Positions 25,843-35,131 of a stretch of 43,929 nucleotides of DNA are shown piece after piece (positions within the stretch are counted from its first letter, which is position 1; each line of letters begins with the position of its first letter). This DNA comes from Clostridia bacterium (GTDB lineage Bacteria; Bacillota; Clostridia; UMGS1883; UMGS1540). The position numbers and the translations under genes are program-made. The stretch spans positions 1 to 43,929 of the forward strand of contig JAFZQX010000017.1 in the NCBI GenBank assembly GCA_017620205.1, given 5' to 3'. A model generated the notes under the pieces. It worked only from the letters and a program-made list of their open reading frames with translations, did no database searches and had not been told where the DNA came from.

Positions 25843-28587
25843 ATGAGACCGATAAAACTTATTATGACTGCCTTTGGGCCGTATGCGGATAGAACCGAGA
25901 TTAATTTTGATGAGTTGGGACAAAGAGGACTTTATCTTATAACAGGAGATACGGGCGCAGGGAAAACCACAATCTTTGATGCGATTACCTTTGCGCTATA
26001 CGGAGAAGCAAGCGGGGGAAACAGAGAAGCGTCAATGTTCCGTTCTAAATATGCAAAGCCGGAAACGCCTACGGAAGTTGAGCTTATATTTTCTTATGCC
26101 GGAAAAGAGTATTGCGTAAAGAGAAACCCCGAATACGAAAGGCTTAAAAGCCGCGGTGAAGGTTTTACCACAGAAAGGCCGAATGCCCTGCTTCAGTATC
26201 CTGACGGGAGAGTTGTTACAAAATTGAAGGAAGTCAACAGCGCCGTTGTCGAAATAATGGGTATAGACCGGAACCAATTCACACAGATTGCAATGATTGC
26301 CCAAGGTGACTTTTTAAAACTTCTTTTGGCTCCCACCGATGAAAGGAAAAAAATATTTCAAAAGATATTTAAAACAGAGCGTTATCATGATTTGCAGGAA
26401 AGACTTAAAGCGGAAGTTTCAAAGCTTGAACGTGACTGCGCCGCAGTCAGAAGCAGCATTAATCAGTTTATAAACGGTATTGTTCCAAATGAAAATGAAG
26501 CGCTTTCTATGCAAACAGAAAAAGCAGTAAACGACGAAATACCGATGTCGGAAATCATACTGTTGCTCGAAACGCTCATAAAATGCGATTCCGATACGGA
26601 GACGGAGCTTGAAAATGAAATAAAGAAAATAGACGGAGAAATAGAAAAGACAAATAAAGCCATTGCCGAAGCCGTGCTTTTAAAGAAGGCAAAGGAAGCT
26701 CTTGAAGAGCTGCGTTTAGAGCTTGAGGAGAAGACGCGGCTTGCAGAAGCGCTTAGTGAAGATTTAAAAATCAAAGAAACGGCAAAAAAAGAAACAGACG
26801 GCATCCCCCAAATTATCGCGTCAATAGACGCAGAACTTGACAACTATAACGAACGCGACAACAAGAAAGAAGAATGTACCAAAATAGCAGCGAGAATAGA
26901 ATTAAGAGAAGCGGAATCGGAGCGAATAAAAAAAGATATAGATACTTTATCCGAAAGCATAGCGGAGACTGAAAAAGAAGCGGACGCACTTAAAAATACG
27001 GGAGAGGATAAAGCAAGACTTGAGGCGGAAAAAGAAAGCCTTTCGGGCAAAAAGACATCTCTTGACAATCTTGCGAAGGAGATTGAAAGCCTTTCGGAAA
27101 TAAAAGAAGAGCTTGAAGCGGCGCAGGAAGACTACAAAGATAAATCTAAAATTGCCGAAGAAAAAGCAAGAATTTATGAAGCGCGAAACAGAGCTTATTT
27201 AGACGCGCAGGCGGGCGTTCTCGCAGAACTTCTTGAGGACGGCAAGCCCTGTCCGGTATGCGGTTCCGCGTTGCACCCCGCGCCTGCTGAAAAGCCGGAT
27301 AAAGCACCAACGAAGGAAGAGCTTAAAGATATAAAATCGGCGATGGACGGGGCACAGAGAGATGCGCTTGAAGCAAGCCGGACGGCGGGGCAGCTCCGCG
27401 GTGAGTTTGAAGCTAAAAAAAGTCATATTGAAAGCTTGTCAAAGGAACTTTTGGGAGATATGTCTTTAAACGCAAAAAAAGATGAAATTATTATGGCGCT
27501 TTCAAAGCTTGACGAACAGCTTAAAAGAATTGAAGATGCGGAAAAACGCAAGGCGGCGCTTGAAGAAATAATTCCAAAGAAAAAGGAAAAACTTGAAGCG
27601 CTGCAAAAAGAAATTTCCGATGCGGAAAAGGCGGAAGCGGAGGACAAAATATCTTTAAATTCTGTGAAAGAGAGAATTAAAGAGCTTGAGGACAAGCTCA
27701 GATATGACAGCAGAAATTCGGCTGAAAGAGCAAGGGATGAATTCACCCAAAAAAGAAAAGACGCAGAGCAGGCTTTGCAAAACGCCAAAGCTGTTTTTGA
27801 CGGCAACGAAAAAAGAATTGCCGAAATTAAAAGCGGAATAAATGAGAACGGTAAACTTCTTGCAGACAGCAAGCAAACAGATATAGAAGCCGAAGAGGCA
27901 AAACAAAATGATTTTAAAGAAGAAAGGGCGCGCCTTTCGGCGGAGCAGAAAGACGTTCATGCGAGATGGCAATCAAACCGGGTATGTCTCTCAAATATCA
28001 ACAGCAAATCCGAGGAAATAATTCCTCTTGAAGAGAAGCTTATGTGGATGAAAGCCCTTTCCAACACGGCAAACGGCAATATCAGCGGAAAAGAAAAGAT
28101 AATGCTTGAAACATATATTCAAATGACATATTTTGACCGTGTTATAAACCGTGCGAATTCCCGTTTGATGGTAATGTCGGGCGGCCAGTATGAGTTGACG
28201 CGCAGAAAAGAAGCGTTAAACAACCGCAGTCAAATAGGGCTTGAACTTGATGTTATAGATCATTATAACGGAACGGAGAGAAGCGTTAAAACACTTTCGG
28301 GAGGCGAATCGTTTAAAGCGTCGCTTTCGCTTGCGCTGGGCCTTTCAGACGAAATACAATCCTCGGCGGGAGGAATCATGCTTGATACGATGTTTGTTGA
28401 CGAAGGGTTTGGATCTTTGGATGATGAATCGCTGTCACAAGCCATAAGGGCTTTGTCGGGACTTACGGAGGGAAACAGACTGGTCGGTATTATATCACAC
28501 GTCAGCGAGCTCAAAAACTGCATAGACAAGCAAATTGTGGTAAAAAAAGAAAAAACCGGCGGAAGCAAATGTACAATCGTGTTATAA
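25843..28587 (+). CDS. sbcC: Exonuclease SbcCD subunit C (Rad50-like SMC ATPase)
   Basis: A 914-residue SMC-type ATPase that clamps DNA and drives the SbcD nuclease. Walker A (GDTGAGKT) is at 35-42. Two long coiled coils (about 170-450 and 510-770) flank the zinc hook CPVCG at about 470. The ABC signature (LSGGESFKASLSLALGLS) is near 818 and the Walker B/D-loop (FVDEGFGSLDDESL) near 850. ATG 25843 is chosen because GGAG lies 8 bases upstream and because MRPIKLIMTAFGPY is the standard family start; the frame opens 9 codons earlier at a GTG. Length is slightly under the E. coli protein (1048), owing to shorter coils. Confidence 0.95.
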   Translation: MRPIKLIMTAFGPYADRTEINFDELGQRGLYLITGDTGAGKTTIFDAITFALYGEASGGNREASMFRSKYAKPETPTEVELIFSYAGKEYCVKRNPEYERLKSRGEGFTTERPNALLQYPDGRVVTKLKEVNSAVVEIMGIDRNQFTQIAMIAQGDFLKLLLAPTDERKKIFQKIFKTERYHDLQERLKAEVSKLERDCAAVRSSINQFINGIVPNENEALSMQTEKAVNDEIPMSEIILLLETLIKCDSDTETELENEIKKIDGEIEKTNKAIAEAVLLKKAKEALEELRLELEEKTRLAEALSEDLKIKETAKKETDGIPQIIASIDAELDNYNERDNKKEECTKIAARIELREAESERIKKDIDTLSESIAETEKEADALKNTGEDKARLEAEKESLSGKKTSLDNLAKEIESLSEIKEELEAAQEDYKDKSKIAEEKARIYEARNRAYLDAQAGVLAELLEDGKPCPVCGSALHPAPAEKPDKAPTKEELKDIKSAMDGAQRDALEASRTAGQLRGEFEAKKSHIESLSKELLGDMSLNAKKDEIIMALSKLDEQLKRIEDAEKRKAALEEIIPKKKEKLEALQKEISDAEKAEAEDKISLNSVKERIKELEDKLRYDSRNSAERARDEFTQKRKDAEQALQNAKAVFDGNEKRIAEIKSGINENGKLLADSKQTDIEAEEAKQNDFKEERARLSAEQKDVHARWQSNRVCLSNINSKSEEIIPLEEKLMWMKALSNTANGNISGKEKIMLETYIQMTYFDRVINRANSRLMVMSGGQYELTRRKEALNNRSQIGLELDVIDHYNGTERSVKTLSGGESFKASLSLALGLSDEIQSSAGGIMLDTMFVDEGFGSLDDESLSQAIRALSGLTEGNRLVGIISHVSELKNCIDKQIVVKKEKTGGSKCTIVL

Positions 28588-28626
28588 AAACCGTTTCTGT
28601 GCGTATTAACGTTTTTTCTGTTTTTA

Positions 28627-28655
28627 TTGACAATCCCCCTTAAAAAATATATAAT
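28627..28655 (+). promoter_or_regulatory. Promoter of the XRE-cupin gene and followers
   Basis: TTGACA (28627-28632), a 17-bp spacer, TATAAT (28650-28655). Confidence 0.8.
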
Positions 28656-28706
28656 AATATAATAAGATGCGGATAGTATCTTTTGATTCGGAAAGGTATG
28701 ATATAT

Positions 28707-29294
28707 ATGATGGATTACTCAATAAAACAGATAGCAGAGCGTATAAAAGGTCTGCGCGAGCTTATGGATATCTCAACCGCGGAGATGGCGAAAGCCACAG
28801 ACGTATCCGAGGAGGAATACATAGCGCTTGAAAACGGCGAAAACGATTTTTCTTTTACGTTTATATATAAATGCGCGGAGCGCTTCGGAATAGATATGGT
28901 AGATATCTTAAAGGGCAGCAGCCCTACTCTCTCGTCCTTCAGCATAGCGCGCAAGGGGGAGGGCATTCCGATAGTTCGCAGAGCAGGTTTTTCGTATCTG
29001 CATATGGCACCCTTTTTCAAGAATAAGACGGCGGAACCGTTTTACGTAAAGACTAAGTATTCAAAAGAAGCGGAGGAGGCACCCATAACGCTTTCAAAGC
29101 ATGAGGGGCAGGAGCTTGACATAGTTATAAAAGGCACGCTCAAGGTTCAGGTTGAGGACAAAACCGAAATCCTCGGAGAGGGCGATACAATATACTATGA
29201 CAGCGGAAAAGGTCACGGCATGGTAGCTATAGGCGGCGAGGACTGTGAATTTTACGCTATCGTGTTCAAGCACAAGGAGAAAGCGGAAAACTAA
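28707..29294 (+). CDS. XRE-family regulator with C-terminal cupin
   Basis: A 195-residue protein with a helix-turn-helix at about 5-60 (KQIAERIKGLRELMDISTAE, then ALENGENDFSFTFIYKCAER) and a cupin at about 120-190 (KHEGQELDIVIKGTLKVQVE, then GEGDTIYYDSGKGHGMVAIG). This is the common XRE-cupin design of metabolic repressors that sense a small ligand. ATG 28707 is preferred, as GGAAAGG lies 10 bases upstream; the frame opens earlier at a TTG. It is followed after 20 bases by an L,D-transpeptidase gene. Ligand and targets are unknown. Confidence 0.9.
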   Translation: MMDYSIKQIAERIKGLRELMDISTAEMAKATDVSEEEYIALENGENDFSFTFIYKCAERFGIDMVDILKGSSPTLSSFSIARKGEGIPIVRRAGFSYLHMAPFFKNKTAEPFYVKTKYSKEAEEAPITLSKHEGQELDIVIKGTLKVQVEDKTEILGEGDTIYYDSGKGHGMVAIGGEDCEFYAIVFKHKEKAEN

Positions 29295-29314
29295 CCGTTT
29301 TTGGAGGTAATCTT

Positions 29315-30466
29315 ATGAAACGAAGAATATTCATATCTGCAATATCCGTTTTGCTGGCGCTATGCTTTATGGCGCCCGCTGTTTTTGCGAGAGACCTTAA
29401 GGTTGTTGAGGCTCTCGGCGAATATCCGAGACCGGAACAACAGACTCAGACGGCAAGCGTTGTAAATACAATATCAGTAAGCTTTTTAAGAGCGAGCGAC
29501 TCTTTAAAGAAAAACCAGCCCGTTATATGCGAGGTACAGTTTGACAATATTCCCGACGGCACTTATGCAATACTTCAGTGGGTACAGGACGGCGAGCCTC
29601 TCGAAAACGGTTATTACAGCAATTTCGGCATGTATAACGGCGCGGTTTTAACACTCAGCACCGTGCTTCCCCATTACGGAGAGCCGGGCGAGAGCACAAT
29701 GCTCGGTATTGATATAAATATTGACGGCGTTTTGCGCCGCGAGGTTATTTCAATTCCGTATGCCGACGGCACATATTATGACGAGCGCACAATAGAGCTT
29801 TATAAAAAAGTTCAGCCTATTACAATTCCCGCGAAAATTACAAAAGACACGGCTGTATATTCAGGAAGCGGTCTTAAAACCGTTACGGGATATGTAAGCG
29901 CGGGCGACAGCGTAACTTATTACGACCATAACGAAGAGTATTCCGCGTATATAAGACTCAAAAACGGAAACTACGCATGGGCGCCGTACAGCGCCGTCAG
30001 CGTTGGAACGGGTAATTACTATCAGTCCGGAGATTATACGACGGAAGAAAAAGAAGCGTTTGTAAACGCCGCAGGCTTTTCAAGCACAACGTCATATTTG
30101 ATATGGGTAAATACGCTTCACCAGAAAGTTCATATTTTCATGGGACAAAAGGGCGACTGGAAGCTTTATAAAACGTGCAGCTGCGCTACGGGCGCAAACA
30201 AAACGCCCACGCCACTAGGTATTTATAAATACTGTGCGCGAGATACTGCCTGGATAAAACCGGAATATCAGGTGCGCCCGATACTTTATATTGATATCGG
30301 CCGCGGCCTTGCTTTCCATTCAAGACTTTATTCGCCCGACGGCTCTGTTTTGATTGACGGCACAATGGGCAGACCGGCATCCCACGGATGTATAAGAATG
30401 ATGGATGACGATATCCGCTGGATGGAGCTTTACATGACTTTCGGAACTACTGTTGTAGTATATTAG
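29315..30466 (+). CDS. Secreted L,D-transpeptidase (YkuD domain)
   Basis: A 383-residue exported protein with a signal peptide (KRRIFISAISVLLALCFMAP, cut near AVFA-RD). A middle region of about 170 residues of unknown fold may bind the wall, and an SH3-like stretch precedes the catalytic domain. The YkuD domain (about 265-383) has the full catalytic motif in GRPASHGCIRMMDDD with the nucleophilic cysteine. Such enzymes make 3-3 peptidoglycan cross-links or attach proteins to the wall. GGAGG precedes the ATG. The clpE-like gene follows 10 bases later. Confidence 0.93.
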   Translation: MKRRIFISAISVLLALCFMAPAVFARDLKVVEALGEYPRPEQQTQTASVVNTISVSFLRASDSLKKNQPVICEVQFDNIPDGTYAILQWVQDGEPLENGYYSNFGMYNGAVLTLSTVLPHYGEPGESTMLGIDINIDGVLRREVISIPYADGTYYDERTIELYKKVQPITIPAKITKDTAVYSGSGLKTVTGYVSAGDSVTYYDHNEEYSAYIRLKNGNYAWAPYSAVSVGTGNYYQSGDYTTEEKEAFVNAAGFSSTTSYLIWVNTLHQKVHIFMGQKGDWKLYKTCSCATGANKTPTPLGIYKYCARDTAWIKPEYQVRPILYIDIGRGLAFHSRLYSPDGSVLIDGTMGRPASHGCIRMMDDDIRWMELYMTFGTTVVVY

Positions 30467-30476
30467 GAGATTTAGC

Positions 30477-32741
30477 ATGATACTTTGTTCGCACTGCAAA
30501 AAGAATGTTGCGGTAATATTTGTAACCAAAATAGAAAACGGAAAAACTACAAACGAGGGTCTTTGCCTTAAATGTGCAAAGGAGCTCGGCGTAGATATTT
30601 CAAAAACACTCGAGGGGATGGGACTCAACCCCGAAGATATGGATAACCTCGAAGAGCAGATAGAAAGCCTTATGGAAATGCCTGAGGATTTTGATCCCGA
30701 GGATATGGATTTAGACGGCGGAGACGGCTCGCCCTTTGAAAGCTTTTTTAAGATGATGGGCGGTCCCGCACAACAGGACGAGACGGATGCGGCGCCTGTT
30801 GACACAAAGAAAAAAGAGAAGAGAAGAAAGAAAAGACTTCTTGATACTTACGGCACTAACCTTACAAAAAAAGCGGCCGACGGCGAAGTTGACGCCGTTA
30901 TAGGCCGTGAAGACGAGATAACGCGATGCATAGAAATCCTAAACCGCCGCACAAAAAACAATCCCTGTCTTATAGGCGAGCCGGGCGTAGGCAAAACTGC
31001 GATTGCCGAAGGCCTTGCAACGCGTATAGTCGCGGGTGCGGTTCCCGAAAAGCTTTTAAGCTATGAAATATTCCTGCTTGATTTTACCGCCATTGTCGCG
31101 GGAACGCAGTTCCGCGGCCAGTTTGAGTCGCGCCTTAAAGGCATTATCGAAGAAGTAAAAAAAGCGGGAAATATAATCCTTGTTATAGACGAGCTCCATA
31201 ATATCGTAGGCGCGGGTGATGCGGAAGGCGCCATGAGCGCGGCGAACATCTTAAAACCGGCTTTGGCACGCGGAGAAATACAGGTTATAGGTGCGACAAC
31301 TTTAAATGAATACAGAAAGCACATTGAAAAGGACAGCGCCTTAGAACGCCGTTTTCAGCCCATTATAGTTGAAGAGCCGTCAATTGACGAAACAGTTGAA
31401 ATCATAAAGGGAATTAAGAAATACTATGAAAGCTACCATAAGGTAACTATTCCCGATAACGTTATAAATGCTGCCGCGGTTTTAAGTGAAAGGTATATAA
31501 CGGACAGATTTTTGCCCGATAAGGCAATAGACGTTATAGACGAAGCGGCGTCAAAGGCAAACCTTAAAAACAAACAAATTGCGGAAGCCGCAAAGCTTCG
31601 CCGCGAAATGGATGTTGTTACAAACGCGCTTGACGCGATGGCCGAAAATCCGACGTCCGAAAACTATCAGGAGGTTGCGGATCTGAAAATGAGAAGATGC
31701 CGCCTTGCTGACGAGATTAAAAAGCTTGAAGCCGAAATTTCGCACATAGCGCTGACGGTTGACGATATAGCCGCGGTTATTGAGCGCTGGACGAAAATAC
31801 CCGCGTCAAAAATCACGCTTGATGAAAACAAACGCCTTTTGTCACTGCCCGAAACGCTCCGTAAAAGAGTTAAGGGACAGGATACGGCTATTGAAGCCGT
31901 ATCGGCGGCGATACTTCGCAGCCGCGTAGGTCTTTCCAAAAAACAGCGTCCCGTATCTTTTATATTCACAGGTCCTACGGGCGTTGGTAAAACGGAGCTT
32001 GTTCTGGCGCTTTCCGAAGCCGTTTTCGGAAACGAAGAAGCGCTGATAAGACTTGATATGTCAGAGTATATGGAAAAGCATTCGGTTGCGAAAATAATAG
32101 GCTCGCCTCCGGGATATGTCGGCTATGACGACGCGGGACAGCTTACCGAAAAGGTGCGCCGCAAGCCTTATTCGCTTATCCTATTTGACGAGATCGAAAA
32201 AGCGCACGCGGATGTACTTAATATACTTCTGCAGATACTTGAAGACGGCAGAATAACCGACAGTCACGGAAAGTATGTAAACTTCCAAAACACTATGATA
32301 ATTATGACGTCAAACGCGGGAAGCGACTATAAAGGAAACGCTCCTGGCTTTACTACAAACGAAAAAGCCGCATCCGAGCAAAAAGCTAAAAACGCGATGC
32401 ACGAAATTTTCCGTCCCGAGTTTTTAAACCGCGTTGACGAGATTATTATATTTAATTCACTGGATCATGACGCGCTTATGGAAATCCTCACGAAGATGAT
32501 AGGAGAATTTGAAGAAAAGCTTTCTGAGCGCGATATAAAATTTGAGATAACCGATGATGCCAAAGAGCTGCTCCTTAAAAAAGGTTATGATAAGGCAAAC
32601 GGCGCAAGACCGCTTCGCCGCTGCATACAAAAGCAGCTTGAGGACAGAGCCGCGCAGATGATAGTTAAAGGCGAAATAGAACCGTTTGATACGCTTTCGG
32701 TTTCGTGCGATAACGAAGAGATAATGATGACAAAGAAATAA
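30477..32741 (+). CDS. clpE: ClpE-like AAA+ unfoldase with N-terminal zinc finger
   Basis: A 754-residue Hsp100 ATPase that unfolds proteins, probably for ClpP. The N-terminus has a four-cysteine zinc finger (LCSHC at 3-7 and LCLKC at 29-33) instead of the double Clp_N domain of ClpC, which is the ClpE hallmark. After an acidic linker come AAA1 with GEPGVGKT (about 166) and AAA2 with GPTGVGKT (about 499), separated by a short UVR-like coiled coil. The C-terminal NGARPLRRCIQKQLED is typical. Firmicutes clpE is usually under CtsR; no clear CtsR site is seen nearby. It is the third gene of an apparent operon and ends at a bidirectional terminator. Confidence 0.9.
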   Translation: MILCSHCKKNVAVIFVTKIENGKTTNEGLCLKCAKELGVDISKTLEGMGLNPEDMDNLEEQIESLMEMPEDFDPEDMDLDGGDGSPFESFFKMMGGPAQQDETDAAPVDTKKKEKRRKKRLLDTYGTNLTKKAADGEVDAVIGREDEITRCIEILNRRTKNNPCLIGEPGVGKTAIAEGLATRIVAGAVPEKLLSYEIFLLDFTAIVAGTQFRGQFESRLKGIIEEVKKAGNIILVIDELHNIVGAGDAEGAMSAANILKPALARGEIQVIGATTLNEYRKHIEKDSALERRFQPIIVEEPSIDETVEIIKGIKKYYESYHKVTIPDNVINAAAVLSERYITDRFLPDKAIDVIDEAASKANLKNKQIAEAAKLRREMDVVTNALDAMAENPTSENYQEVADLKMRRCRLADEIKKLEAEISHIALTVDDIAAVIERWTKIPASKITLDENKRLLSLPETLRKRVKGQDTAIEAVSAAILRSRVGLSKKQRPVSFIFTGPTGVGKTELVLALSEAVFGNEEALIRLDMSEYMEKHSVAKIIGSPPGYVGYDDAGQLTEKVRRKPYSLILFDEIEKAHADVLNILLQILEDGRITDSHGKYVNFQNTMIIMTSNAGSDYKGNAPGFTTNEKAASEQKAKNAMHEIFRPEFLNRVDEIIIFNSLDHDALMEILTKMIGEFEEKLSERDIKFEITDDAKELLLKKGYDKANGARPLRRCIQKQLEDRAAQMIVKGEIEPFDTLSVSCDNEEIMMTKK

Positions 32742-32746
32742 TACAG

Positions 32747-32782
32747 AAAAGCACGCATTGATTATGTCAATACGTGCTTTTT
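32747..32782. terminator. Bidirectional terminator between clpE and the MscS gene
   Basis: AAAAGCACGCATTGA (32747-32761) pairs with TCAATACGTGCTTTT (32767-32781) with one mismatch. A and T runs make it usable from both converging operons. Confidence 0.88.
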
Positions 32783-32783
32783 A

Positions 32784-33587
32784 TTATTTACTGTGTATAT
32801 CAATCTGATTAAACGGAATACTGATATTTCGATCTTCAAGGCATTTTATAATGCATGTTAAAGCGTCGCGCCTTGTTTGAAGAATATCCTGCGGCGGGCA
32901 GAAAACCTTTATATGATATTTTACCGCGGAGTCCGCAAATTCGTTTATGCCGCGGTATTCCGCGTTTTCAACCTTTTTAAGCTTTTTGATTTCTTCCGTA
33001 ATTTCTTTAACCGCCGTTTCCGCCTCGGAAACCTTAAGGTCATACGGCAGAGGTATATCAATATTTATCATGTGCGACAGTATTTCGACCTTTTCTATAT
33101 TTCTGTTAGATATCGAAACTATGTTATTTTCGAAAACGTCCTGAAGTCTTGTTGTTTTTATTCCGATAGCCAAAACCTTGCCCGTGTATTTGTCAACCCT
33201 TATAACGTCGCCTACATGGTAGTATGAATCGGTTATAATATCAATTCCCTTTATAATATCCTTTAAAGCGTCCTGAACGGCGAAGCCGAAAACGATGCCC
33301 AAAACGCCTACGCCCGTAACTACGGAAGTTATGTTGATGCCGTTAATTCTCAATATTACAAGAAGAATAATTATAATAAAAAGGTATCTGCTTACGCTTT
33401 TTATAAGTCTTAAATATGTGTTTGACTTTTTGCCCTTTAAAAGACCCGAATATTCTGTATTGTCAAGCTTCTTGAAAAAGAGCATAAGCATAAGCTTATA
33501 AAGCAATACGCCTATAATAATCGCAAGAGTGGAATATGCGATATTTAAAACCCATGGGTTGTCGGACAAAATCTGTTTATAGTTCAT
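32784..33587 (-). CDS. MscS-family small-conductance mechanosensitive channel
   Basis: A 267-residue membrane channel that opens under membrane tension to release solutes. Three membrane segments (about 14-35, 60-85, 90-115) are followed by the pore-lining and beta-domain signature: GVLGIVFGFAVQDALKDIIK then YYHVGDVIRVDKYTGKVLAIG. The C-terminal domain ends in PFNQIDIH, as in MscS. It is the last gene of a seven-gene minus-strand operon, 4 bases after the CmpB-like gene, and ends at a shared terminator. Confidence 0.93.
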   Translation of the reverse strand: MNYKQILSDNPWVLNIAYSTLAIIIGVLLYKLMLMLFFKKLDNTEYSGLLKGKKSNTYLRLIKSVSRYLFIIIILLVILRINGINITSVVTGVGVLGIVFGFAVQDALKDIIKGIDIITDSYYHVGDVIRVDKYTGKVLAIGIKTTRLQDVFENNIVSISNRNIEKVEILSHMINIDIPLPYDLKVSEAETAVKEITEEIKKLKKVENAEYRGINEFADSAVKYHIKVFCPPQDILQTRRDALTCIIKCLEDRNISIPFNQIDIHSK

Positions 33588-33591
33588 TCTA

Positions 33592-34458
33592 TCACCGTTT
33601 TTCTTTTAAATCTTTGTTTTTATTACGCTTGCGCCTAAGCTCTGACAGCCTCTCTTTAAGAGCATGCTTATCGTAATCCGGAAGCACTATTTTATTAAGC
33701 ATTTCGGATTTAACGTCCGGAAACGCAGTTCTTATTCTGTAAGCGTAAGTTGAAAGCCGCAGCCGAAGCTGTGTTTCGCGTATTTTAAGGCTGTGAATCT
33801 TATCACCCGCGAATTCTTTCGCCGCCTCTGTCGTGTGGAATTCAAGCTCTTCCGTATGCATCTTTATTATATCGGAAAGCTCCTTGATTTTATTAAGCGC
33901 GTTATAAAGTCCCGCGGCCGAATGAATGTTCTTTGCGATATCATAAGCAAAGAGAGAATAAGCGGCGATATCAAAGATAATAAGAACGATTGACGGAACG
34001 GACGATACTGCGGGCAGTAAAACTTTTTCCTGCCACGGCTCAAAAATCTTTACAAAAGCAAGCCCCGCAAGTCCCCAATAAATTGAGTTTTTAAGGCATA
34101 CCCTGCCTTTTAAGTTAAAAGGGTTTTTTGAATAGTCCCAATACTTTGTATGAAGCGTTTTTTCAAGCAAAACTCCCACGGCGTATTCCCAAACCGAAAG
34201 TACGGCAAAAGAAACAAAAAAGAGCAGGATAAACGATTCCGGTGTTGCGGATGAAGAAATGCCCGGAAAAAGCTTTATAAAAAGGGCGCATAAAAACATC
34301 ATTATAAAACCGCCGAAGCCGTATATGGGACACACGGGCCCACTCAAAAAGCCGCTGTTTATAAGATGACCGCGCGTTACGGTTTTTGAAAGAGATTCGC
34401 CCGCCCAGCCTATAAAAGAATATAATAAAAAGAGAAACATCAGATGCAGTATATTCAA
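33592..34458 (-). CDS. CmpB-like putative ABC transporter permease (PF06541 type)
   Basis: A 288-residue membrane protein with about six segments. The start FLLYSFIGWAGESLSKTVTR and GHLINSGFLSGPVCPIYGFG are diagnostic of this family. The C-terminal third (about 190-288) is cytosolic, basic and coiled-coil-like. The family was named a putative ABC permease, but no ATPase gene is nearby and the real function is unclear. Initiation is at TTG 34458, with AAGGA 10 bases upstream; the next in-frame ATG is six codons in. Confidence 0.82.
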   Translation of the reverse strand: MNILHLMFLFLLYSFIGWAGESLSKTVTRGHLINSGFLSGPVCPIYGFGGFIMMFLCALFIKLFPGISSSATPESFILLFFVSFAVLSVWEYAVGVLLEKTLHTKYWDYSKNPFNLKGRVCLKNSIYWGLAGLAFVKIFEPWQEKVLLPAVSSVPSIVLIIFDIAAYSLFAYDIAKNIHSAAGLYNALNKIKELSDIIKMHTEELEFHTTEAAKEFAGDKIHSLKIRETQLRLRLSTYAYRIRTAFPDVKSEMLNKIVLPDYDKHALKERLSELRRKRNKNKDLKEKR

Positions 34459-34492
34459 AATGAAACAGTCCTTTCAAATATGGTTGCTTCGG

Positions 34493-35131
34493 TCAGCAGC
34501 ACGGTATGATATCCCCGCCCATGCATTCGCAGCAGCAGTCGGCGCAAAGCAGAGTGGAGCAGCAGTCGCAAGGGGATGAGCAGCCCGTATACGAAGTGTT
34601 TGGAGTGTAGTTTTGGTATGACGCGGTGCGGTTTCTTACGTTGTTTCTTGCAAACTGATACTCTGTGTTTGAAGGATCCATATTAGCCGCCTTGTCAAGA
34701 TGCTCAAGCGCGCTGTCATAATATCCGCGGCGCAGAGCTATAATACCCGCAAGGTAGTGATACTCAGCCGTAGTTTTGTCTTTTGTGTTTAAAAGGCTTT
34801 CGGCTTCCGCCAGACGGTTCGAGGCTATAAGCTGACGCACATCCGCGTAGTGCGCCGTATGCGTGCTTCCTCCGTAAGAGGACGAAGAACTTCCGCCGCC
34901 CGAATAAGAAGAGGAGGACGAGTACGACGAATAGGATGAAGAAGACGCGCCTCCGCCTTGGATCATATCATAAGCCTTGTTTATTTCTTTCAGCTTTTCC
35001 TCCGCCAGATCTTTAAGCGGATTATCCTTATATTTATCGGGATGATACTTTTTTACCAAATCGTAATATGCTTTTTTAACGGTTGCGGCGTCCGCACCTT
35101 CGGGCACGCCCAAAACTTCATAAGGATTCAT
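34493..35131 (-). CDS. DnaJ-domain protein with Ser/Tyr linker, TPR-like part and Cys-rich tail
   Basis: A 212-residue protein. Residues 1-60 are a J domain (NPYEVLGVPEGADAATVKKA, and the HPD needed to stimulate DnaK at about residue 31). A low-complexity Ser/Tyr/Gly linker (about 63-92) is followed by a helical repeat like TPR (about 95-165, LAEAESLLNTKDKTTAEYHY). The last 33 residues contain 11 cysteines, including CDCC, CADCCCEC and a terminal CC, which suggests metal binding or a lipidated anchor. It is not DnaJ itself, since the zinc-finger and substrate domains are missing. Its start overlaps the DUF5685 stop (ATGA). Confidence 0.88.
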   Translation of the reverse strand: MNPYEVLGVPEGADAATVKKAYYDLVKKYHPDKYKDNPLKDLAEEKLKEINKAYDMIQGGGASSSSYSSYSSSSSYSGGGSSSSSYGGSTHTAHYADVRQLIASNRLAEAESLLNTKDKTTAEYHYLAGIIALRRGYYDSALEHLDKAANMDPSNTEYQFARNNVRNRTASYQNYTPNTSYTGCSSPCDCCSTLLCADCCCECMGGDIIPCC

